In this document: piece by piece, positions 1-5,113 of the stretch
Numbering within the stretch: the first letter of the stretch is position 1
Layout of the letters: the number at the start of each line of letters is the position of its first letter
Source: Campylobacterales bacterium
Lineage (GTDB): Bacteria > Campylobacterota > Campylobacteria > Campylobacterales > Nitratiruptoraceae
Assembly: GCA_027068245.1 (NCBI GenBank)
Contig: JAMOUF010000238.1
Coordinates: 1-6,690, forward strand
Length of the DNA: 6,690 bases
Direction: 5' to 3'
Notes under the pieces: generated by a model
Told to the model about the DNA's origin: nothing
The model's database searches: none
The model's input: only the letters and a program-made list of their open reading frames with translations
Made by a program: the position numbers and the translations under genes

Positions 1-951
1 CAAGGCCGCCTCTTTGGTTTTAAATGGTATAAGCTCTTTGCCCATAGGGCCAAAAACGTCGCTTCCCAAAACATAGTAGGCCTTTTTGCCGTCAACTGCC
101 TCAAGGGTATAGTAGTCTTGAACCCGTATAGCGTCGGCCTTTTTGGCTTTCAAAAATTTCAGCATATCCTTTACGCCGTCAAAATAGTATCTCTTCCCAT
201 CCACTACCGCCATCGTGGCCCATCTTGGGTATTTTGATACGAACATTCCGCATACCGGACATTTGGCGTCTTTTGGAACGTGAAGGTGCTCTTTGTCTTT
301 TACCTCCCAGATATAAAGAGCCAGAGCCTGCAGCTTCTTGCCCTTGACCCTGGGCGGACAGGTAGCGGCCAGATGGCTCTTTAGCTGGGCTATGGTTTTG
401 TAATCCTCTTTTTTTATACCCTCTTTGCAGTATTTTTTATAAAGCATCTCACCCATGGGATACATCATAAGCTTTTTCTTTTTGGCTATTAGGGCGTTCT
501 CTTTTTTCACATCTTTCAACGCCTGGCTGAAAACCTCGTCAAATCTCTTTATCTCGCCGCCATACTCCTTTGCGAAGGCCTCGGCATCCTCTTTTGTGGC
601 GAAGGCTATCTTGCTAACGGGGCTCATAGTCCCTTTTATCCGGCTTCCAACCACATAGTAGGCGTTTTTGGCCTCTATGAACTTTCCGCTTTTGGCGTCA
701 ACTACCAAAATTTTATCTATATTGTTTTTTATATGTGGATAGTCCTCGGCCAGGCAGTGTATCGAGCAGTACTGACGGTAATCCCCGTTTTTCAGTTTCA
801 CGGCATGGTTGGTTTTGTAAAATTTCTTCAAATTCATCCCACACACCACGCACCAGGCGGGATTCTCTTTTTGCAGCAGCACGCCCTCGGGAGAGCTTTT
901 GGTAAAAGCCAGCAGCAAAAGCGGCATCAACACCATCATCACAAATCTCAT
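1..951 (-). CDS. nosL: Tandem NosL-domain periplasmic protein (3' end outside the window)
   Basis: The frame is open for 317 codons from ATG at 951 to the window edge, so the C-terminus is missing. Residues 1-16 form a signal peptide or N-terminal anchor (short n-region, then a Met/Leu-rich core). There is no lipobox cysteine, although many NosL proteins are lipoproteins. Residues about 30-141 form a first NosL domain with C34-V-V-C37-G-M, a second pair C62/C66 and a GTMSP segment. Residues about 227-317 form a second NosL domain with C231-P-V-C234-G-M, YYFDG and a VFGPMG segment; roughly its last 20 residues are cut off. Between them, residues 162-217 contain M163xxM166xxM169, then GEMLYKKYC and a closing LQALALYIW helix. 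These resemble the two ends of a small cytochrome c, but there is no CxxCH. NosL proteins bind Cu(I) and help mature nitrous oxide reductase; no nos genes are visible here, so a broader copper role is possible. The Shine-Dalgarno AAGGAG (957-962) supports the start. The gene follows tonB by 53 bp. Confidence 0.82.
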   Translation of the reverse strand, partial: MRFVMMVLMPLLLLAFTKSSPEGVLLQKENPAWCVVCGMNLKKFYKTNHAVKLKNGDYRQYCSIHCLAEDYPHIKNNIDKILVVDAKSGKFIEAKNAYYVVGSRIKGTMSPVSKIAFATKEDAEAFAKEYGGEIKRFDEVFSQALKDVKKENALIAKKKKLMMYPMGEMLYKKYCKEGIKKEDYKTIAQLKSHLAATCPPRVKGKKLQALALYIWEVKDKEHLHVPKDAKCPVCGMFVSKYPRWATMAVVDGKRYYFDGVKDMLKFLKAKKADAIRVQDYYTLEAVDGKKAYYVLGSDVFGPMGKELIPFKTKEAAL

Positions 952-956
952 TAAAA

Positions 957-962
957 CTCCTT
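957..962 (-). promoter_or_regulatory. Ribosome binding site of the NosL-like gene
   Basis: AAGGAG lies five bases upstream of the ATG at 951. It is one of the best Shine-Dalgarno matches in the window and fixes the start. A strong independent site suggests that translation here does not depend on coupling to tonB, unlike the overlapping genes upstream. Confidence 0.7.
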
Positions 963-972
963 TTTTTCACCT

Positions 973-1005
973 ATTTTAGGCTTTTTTAGTTAACCCAAAA
1001 TTAAC
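973..1005 (-). promoter_or_regulatory. Possible promoter/operator in the tonB-nosL gap
   Basis: The 53-bp gap holds a TAAAAT box (973-978, minus strand) that could be a -10 for the NosL-like gene; no convincing -35 sits 16-18 bp upstream. Reading the plus strand, TTAAC occurs at 990-994 and again at 1001-1005, an exact 11-bp period. The repeat resembles the one upstream of exbB. No hairpin with a T-tract strong enough for a terminator is visible; CCTATTTTAGG (970-980) gives only a 4-bp stem. The gene may therefore be read from the upstream operon, from its own promoter, or both. Confidence 0.3.
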
Positions 1006-1805
1006 TACCTCAATCTATACTCTATGGGAACCTGAATATCGATGCTTTGCTTTGGTTTTGGAAAGTCCGCCACAGCTCTTTTTATGCACTCTTTTGCGGC
1101 TTTGTCGAGGATTTTTACGCCGCTTGGTTTTACGATTTTCAGATTTTCAAGCCCGCCTTTTGGCGTAAGCGTAAAAATAAGCGTTACGGTGCCTTCTTTT
1201 TTTCTTTTTTTCGCTATTCTGGGGTAGAAACGGTTTTTTCTTATAGCTTCGTAAATCTCTTTGTAAAAACGGCTCATATACTCTTTTGCGTAAGATGGTT
1301 TTTGTGGTTTGGAAACTGTTTTGGCCTTTTGGCAGCTCTTTTTGGGCGCGGTTACGCTATTTGGTGGCGATTTGGCGGCAGATACGCTTTTAGAAGGGCT
1401 TTTTGGTTTCAAAGCCTGTTTGGCAATCTTGCTTTTTACGACCCTTTTTTTAACCCTTTTTCTCTTTTTTGCGGGCTTTTTTTTGACAATCTTTTTTCGT
1501 TTTACGATTTTTTCAATCCTCTTTCGCACCCTCTTTTTTATTTTGGGCGGCTCTTTCTTTACAGGTTCTATCTTTGGCGTTTGAACGCTTTTTACAATCT
1601 TTTTAAACTTCTCAACAGGTTTTTCCAAAGGTTTGGAGGGTTTTTTGGCCTCGCAGCTGCAGGGTTTGCACTCGCATCTTTGTATCGTGAAGTTTTTAAG
1701 CGAAAGGGATTTTATCTCCTTTTTTGGATAGATTTTCTCCAGACCCAGCACCACCCCAAAAAGGGCGATATAAAAAAGCAGGGTCAAAAAGAAAGAGCGT
1801 TTCAT
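1005..1805 (-). CDS. tonB: TonB energy-transducing protein with Cys cluster and very basic linker
   Basis: This 266-residue protein has the TonB layout. One membrane anchor (residues 5-22) is followed by a long extended periplasmic linker and a C-terminal TonB domain (about 175-266) with FYPRIAKK, GTVTLIFTLTPKG and KPSGVKILDKAA, the usual yP..a...g.v...f.l...G......v..SG...LD.aa pattern. TonB passes proton-motive energy from ExbB-ExbD to outer-membrane receptors for scarce metals, metal chelates or cobalamin. Two features are odd. Residues 44-51 hold four cysteines spaced CxCxxCxC, just outside the membrane; single cysteines follow at 158 and 240. Residues 88-129 are dominated by Lys and Arg, 26 of 42 with one acidic residue, rather than the common Glu-Pro/Lys-Pro repeats. 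The ATG overlaps the exbD stop as ATGA, so translation is probably coupled. No receptor gene is in the window, so the ligand is unknown. Confidence 0.9.
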   Translation of the reverse strand: MKRSFFLTLLFYIALFGVVLGLEKIYPKKEIKSLSLKNFTIQRCECKPCSCEAKKPSKPLEKPVEKFKKIVKSVQTPKIEPVKKEPPKIKKRVRKRIEKIVKRKKIVKKKPAKKRKRVKKRVVKSKIAKQALKPKSPSKSVSAAKSPPNSVTAPKKSCQKAKTVSKPQKPSYAKEYMSRFYKEIYEAIRKNRFYPRIAKKRKKEGTVTLIFTLTPKGGLENLKIVKPSGVKILDKAAKECIKRAVADFPKPKQSIDIQVPIEYRLR

Positions 1806-2176
1806 TTTTTGGTTTCGATACCAATCTTTTCAAATCCTCTGCCCTTTAGCAAATCCAGCACCGATATAAAGTTCTCCACCCTGCTGCCCTTGTCGCTTCT
1901 TACCACCACGCTGCTTTTAAGGGATATCTCCTCAAGCTTTTTTTTAAGAGTTTGCAAATCCACAGGCTCCTTGTTGAAAAAAATCTCTCCGCCTTCTTTT
2001 ATGGATATCTCCACCCTCTTTACGGGCAGGTTCGTAACGCTGGAGGCTTTTGGCAAATCCAGAGGAATCACGCCTTTTGCGATAAAGGAGGCGGTTGTAA
2101 GCACAATCACCAGCAAAACCAGCATTATATCTATAAAAGGGATAACGTTTATCTGCTCAAACTTCTTTATTTTCAT
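1802..2176 (-). CDS. exbD: ExbD, proton-channel subunit of the TonB motor
   Basis: This 124-residue protein matches the ExbD/TolR family in length and layout. A short cytoplasmic N-terminus is followed by NVIPFIDIMLVLLVIVL, one membrane helix (about 13-31) carrying the conserved proton-translocating aspartate D16. The rest is a periplasmic domain with the typical PLDLPKA, EISIKEGGEIFFNKEPV and VVVRSDKGSRVENFISVLDLLKGRGF elements, the last being the family's v.i.aD....y..v..vld..k..G block. ExbD dimerises inside the ExbB pentamer and uses the proton gradient to drive TonB. Its start lies 20 bp inside exbB and its stop overlaps the tonB start by 4 bp, so the three subunits are translated as a unit. 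Only a weak GGGA lies upstream of the ATG, consistent with coupling. TolR is the alternative family, but the tonB neighbour favours ExbD. Confidence 0.93.
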   Translation of the reverse strand: MKIKKFEQINVIPFIDIMLVLLVIVLTTASFIAKGVIPLDLPKASSVTNLPVKRVEISIKEGGEIFFNKEPVDLQTLKKKLEEISLKSSVVVRSDKGSRVENFISVLDLLKGRGFEKIGIETKK

Positions 2177-2609
2177 GCACGATATCCCATCTGGCTAACA
2201 AAACCTCCACTCGCCTGACTAAAAAGTTGTAAAAAATGGTGGCCGGTATCGCCACCACAAGCCCCATCGCAGTGGCTTTGAGTGCCAAAGCGAGCCCGGT
2301 CATTATCTCCTTCGTCTCCACAACCCCTTTTAGCCCCATGGTATAAAAGGTCAAAATAATACCCAGCACCGTCCCCAAAAGACCGATATACGGGGCACTG
2401 CTGGCAGCTGTGGCTATGATGGTGAGATACTTTGTAAGCTCGATTTCGAGCTCCTCTTTGTTTTTGAACTCCTCCACCTTCACGCGCCAATAGTAAAACC
2501 ATCGCTCCAAAGAGAGCCATACCACTATAAAACTCATAAACACCAGCAGTCCGATTATCCCATAGTCGATTATCTCTTTGAGGTGGCTCATATCGAAATT
2601 GAAATTCAT
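2157..2609 (-). CDS. exbB: ExbB, scaffold subunit of the TonB motor (short Campylobacterota type)
   Basis: This 150-residue member of the MotA/TolQ/ExbB family has three membrane helices: about 17-34, ending at the conserved E35-R36; about 62-92, with the signature APYIGLLGTVLGI; and about 104-131, with LKATAMGLVVAIPA, including the conserved channel-facing threonine T113. It lacks the long N-terminal extension of some ExbB proteins, as is usual in Campylobacterota. ExbB forms the inner-membrane pentamer housing ExbD and TonB. I chose the ATG at 2609 over the one two codons upstream (2615). AAAGGA (2615-2620) lies five bases from the ATG at 2609 but would run into the ATG at 2615. The coding end overlaps exbD by 20 bp. 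A good promoter candidate lies just upstream, so this gene probably heads its own transcript. Confidence 0.93.
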   Translation of the reverse strand: MNFNFDMSHLKEIIDYGIIGLLVFMSFIVVWLSLERWFYYWRVKVEEFKNKEELEIELTKYLTIIATAASSAPYIGLLGTVLGIILTFYTMGLKGVVETKEIMTGLALALKATAMGLVVAIPATIFYNFLVRRVEVLLARWDIVHENKEV

Positions 2610-2628
2610 CCGCATCCTTTGTTGAATT

Positions 2629-2657
2629 TTTATAAATATTTGTTAAATCTGTGTTAA
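2629..2657 (-). promoter_or_regulatory. Predicted sigma70-type promoter of exbB-exbD-tonB
   Basis: On the minus strand TTAACA (2652-2657) is separated by exactly 17 bp from TATAAA (2629-2634). Each hexamer has one mismatch to the consensus (TTGACA, TATAAT). Transcription would start near 2622, leaving a leader of about 13 bases that contains the exbB ribosome binding site. The -35 lies inside the last codons of the histidine kinase gene. The AT-rich context raises the chance of a false match, but position and spacing are good. Confidence 0.55.
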
Positions 2658-2660
2658 ATC
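2641..2660. repeat. 9-bp direct repeat with 11-bp period at the exbB promoter
   Basis: TGTTAAATC occurs at 2641-2649 and again, without mismatch, at 2652-2660 on the plus strand; the starts are 11 bp apart, about one helical turn. The repeat covers the predicted -35 and the upstream part of the spacer, as well as the kinase stop codon. OmpR-family regulators such as PhoB and PhoP typically bind two direct half-sites with this period. The PhoP box of enteric bacteria, TGTTTA-N5-TGTTTA, has the same layout as TGTTAA-N5-TGTTAA here. That the adjacent regulator binds it is inference. Confidence 0.6.
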
Positions 2661-3482
2661 AAGAACTATTTTGGTCCCTTCCATCTTTTGCGAAAGTATC
2701 CGGATTTTTATGCCCTCCTTGTCGCAAAACTCCTTTACGATGCTAAGTCCTATGCCAAACCCCTCCTTTTTCTCATCCTCCTGATAGTATCTGTCGAAGA
2801 TTTTCAAAAGCCTCTCCTCGCTTATGCCGATACCCTCGTCCTCTATGGTGAACCTGCCATCTTTGAGGGTAATTTTTATTTTGGAGCCATCGGGAGAGTA
2901 TTTGATGGCGTTTGATATGAGGTTGTCGATGACCCTTGAGAGCTCGAACCGGTTCAACTCCACCTCAAAAGGCTCCAAATCCAGCTCCACCACCCTGCTG
3001 CCCAAAACATCCTCAAAAAGCTCCACTCTTTGCTTTATAAGCTCATCCAAAGAGATTTTCTCCTTTTCCACGCTGTCAATCTCCCTTTTTATAAGGTAAT
3101 CCACCTCCTTGTAAAGTCCAAGCAGCTGTGCCGCGGCCTTTTCGATACGCTCGAGCCTTTTGAGCCCTTTTGGGTCCGCACTTTTTTTCAGCATCTGAAC
3201 ATTCGCCTTGATGGTGGCTACAGGGATATTGAGCTCGTGAAGGGTGTCTTTTAAAAGCCTGTCCAGCTCTTTGTTTCTGTGTATAAGCGGTGATAGGGCG
3301 TATTTTGCGAAAAGGTATCCAAAAAACAGTGAGAGCAGAATCAAAAAGAGTATCAAAAGCCATAAAGAGTCCCAGTTGAAATTTTCATACCAGAAAAATA
3401 TGAAATAGCCCAGTATGGCTATAGAGGCGATATATAGCGTTATGAAAGCCGCCAAATCCCTATTTTTCAAAACGGTATCCAA
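2643..3482 (-). CDS. Sensor histidine kinase with minimal two-helix sensor
   Basis: This protein of up to 279 residues has all the kinase motifs. The H-box is LLKDTLHELNIP with phospho-accepting H82; N187/N191 form the N-box (NLISNAIKYSPDG); G1 is D215-E-G-I-G219, F229 the F-box, and G241-F-G-I-G-L246 the G2 ATP lid. The N-terminus has two membrane helices (about 12-31 and 40-60) joined by only about eight residues. There is thus no periplasmic sensor domain, and no HAMP domain separates the second helix from the H-box. The stimulus is therefore probably sensed in the membrane or through a partner protein. The partner regulator lies upstream and overlaps it by 23 bp. The start is uncertain. 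The most upstream in-frame candidate is TTG at 3482, just after a stop codon and only two bases from GAGG (3485-3488). TTG at 3470 and 3455 remain possible, and no ATG exists in this stretch. Translation is probably coupled to the regulator gene. Confidence 0.9.
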   Translation of the reverse strand: MDTVLKNRDLAAFITLYIASIAILGYFIFFWYENFNWDSLWLLILFLILLSLFFGYLFAKYALSPLIHRNKELDRLLKDTLHELNIPVATIKANVQMLKKSADPKGLKRLERIEKAAAQLLGLYKEVDYLIKREIDSVEKEKISLDELIKQRVELFEDVLGSRVVELDLEPFEVELNRFELSRVIDNLISNAIKYSPDGSKIKITLKDGRFTIEDEGIGISEERLLKIFDRYYQEDEKKEGFGIGLSIVKEFCDKEGIKIRILSQKMEGTKIVLDLTQI

Positions 3483-4107
3483 ATCCTCTTATGTTGGTTA
3501 TGGCATCTTTTCCAAAAAGCTTTTTCAGCCTGTTTATATAAACCCTCAAAGCACCGTCGCTCGCCACCTCGTCCACGCTCCAAAGATAGTCGAAAATCTG
3601 CTCTTTGGAAACGCTTTTGTTTCTGTTTTTTATAAAAAGCTCCAAAAGCTTGAGCTCTTTGAGGTTCAAATCCACGAACTCCTCTCCCTTTTTCAACTCA
3701 AGCCGCCTCATATCGAACCTGAAGTCTCCTATATCGGCCACCTCCTGGCCGTAGGCCCTTTTCAAAACGGCCTTTATTCTTAGCAAAAGCTCCTCCAAAT
3801 CCACCGGCTTTACCAGGTAGTCGTCGGCTCCGCTTAAAAAGCCGCTCTTGGTCCCGTCCGATTTTGAGGTCAAAAAGATGGTAGGAGTCTCAAGCTCGGC
3901 TCTAAGCTCTTTTAAAAACTCAAACCCTATGCCGTCTGGCAGGTTCACATCCAGCAAAATCAAATCATACTTCTTAAAGTAAAGATAGTTTCTGGCCTCC
4001 TTTATAGTGCCGGCCACATCCACGCTGTAGCCTTCAAGGGTCAAAAAATCCTCGATGGTCTCCGCAAACAATGAGTCATCTTCCACAATCAAAATACTAT
4101 ATGACAC
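3460..4107 (-). CDS. OmpR-family response regulator, partner of the adjacent kinase
   Basis: This 215-residue protein is a standard two-domain regulator. The receiver domain (about 1-115) has the acidic pair D10/D11, phospho-accepting D53 in [12 protein letters not shown]80 and K100 in DDYLVKP. The winged-helix domain (about 122-215) has the family pattern [39 protein letters not shown] and the closing [11 protein letters not shown]. Such proteins are phosphorylated by their kinase, dimerise and bind direct repeats in promoters. The gene starts with GTG at 4107, supported by GGAGG seven bases upstream. It overlaps the end of pyrC by 11 bp and the kinase start by 23 bp, so it is read on the pyrC transcript. 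The direct repeats beside exbB, and perhaps nosL, are plausible targets, but none of the characterised Campylobacterota systems can be assigned by eye. Confidence 0.93.
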   Translation of the reverse strand: MSYSILIVEDDSLFAETIEDFLTLEGYSVDVAGTIKEARNYLYFKKYDLILLDVNLPDGIGFEFLKELRAELETPTIFLTSKSDGTKSGFLSGADDYLVKPVDLEELLLRIKAVLKRAYGQEVADIGDFRFDMRRLELKKGEEFVDLNLKELKLLELFIKNRNKSVSKEQIFDYLWSVDEVASDGALRVYINRLKKLFGKDAITNIRGFGYRFEK

Positions 4108-5104
4108 TCTCTATCCTCCAAGGCAGGGTCTGTTGTGAAAACATCGGCACCACATCTTCGTAACTCTCAGGAACCTCGAAGGGCTCTTTTTTCAGTATCA
4201 CCTCCTTTTTGGGCGGGGTTATACCATATATCTTTTGGGCGTTGTCGCTGACGAATTTTTGCAAATTCTCCAACACGCCTGCCTCCTCGAATATCGCCGC
4301 AAGCCCGGGCAGGGCCACGGGAGCCGTAAAGACACCCGCCGCGCATCCCGGAGCCTCCTTTTTATCCCTTGGATGAGGAGCCGAGTCGCTGCCGAACATC
4401 ACCTTTTCGTGCGCCATAAAGGCCACCTTCCTTAAAGACATCCTGTCTTCTGGCCTTTTGGCTATGGGCTTGCAAAAAAGATGGGGCCTCAAAAGCCCTC
4501 CGGCCACGTCGTCAAGGGTTATGTAAAGATGGTGAAGGGTTATGGTGGCATAGAGGTTTTCATACCTCATCAAAGCCTCCACCGCCTCTTTCGTGGTTAT
4601 ATGCTCCATAATGATTTTCAAATCGGGAAACCTTCTGGCAAGCCTTTCGTATATGGGGATGAACTCAGCCTCCCTGTCCATCACAAAACCGTTCGTCTCC
4701 CCGTGGACGCAAAGGGGGATGCCAAGCTCGCTCATAGCCTCAAGCGTTGGCGCCAAAGCCTCGACGCTAAAATTATCCACACCATCGCTGCTGTTTGTAG
4801 TAATACCCGCCGGATAGAGCTTGATGGCCAAAATCTTCTCTTTTACATCCTTTAAAAAGTCATAGTCGTATTCTGGTTTGAAAAAGAGCGTCATATAAGG
4901 CTCGAAACTCTCATCGCCAGCCGCCTCCAAAATCCTCGTTTTGTAATCTTCGACCATATCCTTGTCGGTCACCGGCGGTATCAGGTTCGGCATAACCAGC
5001 GCGCCGGCAAAACTCTTCGAACTCAAAGGAGCCACCCTCTTTAGCATATCCCCGTCCCTTAGGTGCAGATGCATATCCAAAGGGGAATCGAGTTTTATCT
5101 TCAT
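4097..5104 (-). CDS. pyrC: Dihydroorotase, class II (E. coli PyrC type)
   Basis: This 335-residue protein catalyses the reversible cyclisation of N-carbamoyl-L-aspartate to dihydroorotate, the third step of de novo pyrimidine synthesis, in the cytoplasm. All metal ligands of the binuclear zinc site are present: H12 and H14 in DMHLHLRDG, carboxylated lysine K95 in AIKLYPAG, H134 (CVHGE), H168 (MEHITT) and D240 in [25 protein letters not shown] is the usual substrate-side segment of this class. Length is close to that of E. coli PyrC, and nothing suggests a defective or catalytically inactive homologue. ATG at 5104 has AAAGGA a few bases upstream. The gene begins 9 bp after the mutase stop and its stop lies 11 bp inside the response regulator gene, so all are probably transcribed together. 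Confidence 0.96.
   Translation of the reverse strand: MKIKLDSPLDMHLHLRDGDMLKRVAPLSSKSFAGALVMPNLIPPVTDKDMVEDYKTRILEAAGDESFEPYMTLFFKPEYDYDFLKDVKEKILAIKLYPAGITTNSSDGVDNFSVEALAPTLEAMSELGIPLCVHGETNGFVMDREAEFIPIYERLARRFPDLKIIMEHITTKEAVEALMRYENLYATITLHHLYITLDDVAGGLLRPHLFCKPIAKRPEDRMSLRKVAFMAHEKVMFGSDSAPHPRDKKEAPGCAAGVFTAPVALPGLAAIFEEAGVLENLQKFVSDNAQKIYGITPPKKEVILKKEPFEVPESYEDVVPMFSQQTLPWRIESVI
4115..4119 (-). promoter_or_regulatory. Ribosome binding site deciding the GTG start of the response regulator
   Basis: GGAGG lies inside the 3' end of pyrC, seven bases upstream of GTG at 4107. No ATG is available at the expected N-terminus, and the resulting protein begins correctly with [10 protein letters not shown], so this site settles the start. 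Confidence 0.75.
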
Positions 5105-5113
5105 ATCTATCCT

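Noticed and set aside
733..954. Plus-strand frame ending in a His-rich tail that could look metal-binding
   Set aside because: The histidines come from reading the ATG/GTG-rich signal-peptide codons of the NosL-like gene backwards; the minus-strand NosL domain is unambiguous.
713..970. Minus-strand 85-codon frame overlapping the NosL-like start
   Set aside because: It is an alternative frame of the same region with no family features; the NosL frame has the ribosome site, signal peptide and CxxCGM.
970..980. CCTATTTTAGG as a possible terminator after tonB
   Set aside because: The stem is only four base pairs and AT-rich, and is not followed by a T-tract in a usable position; it overlaps the possible -10 of the NosL-like gene.
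1047..2198. Long plus-strand open frame (383 codons), rich in Phe and Leu, opposite tonB and exbD
   Set aside because: It is the antisense of the Lys-rich tonB linker (AAA read as TTT) and of exbD. Real proteins with clear domains occupy the minus strand, and the plus-strand translation has no recognisable family.
2173..2520. Minus-strand 115-codon frame inside exbB with many His, Cys and Gly
   Set aside because: It is an out-of-frame shadow of exbB. The true frame shows three membrane helices and conserved ExbB motifs.
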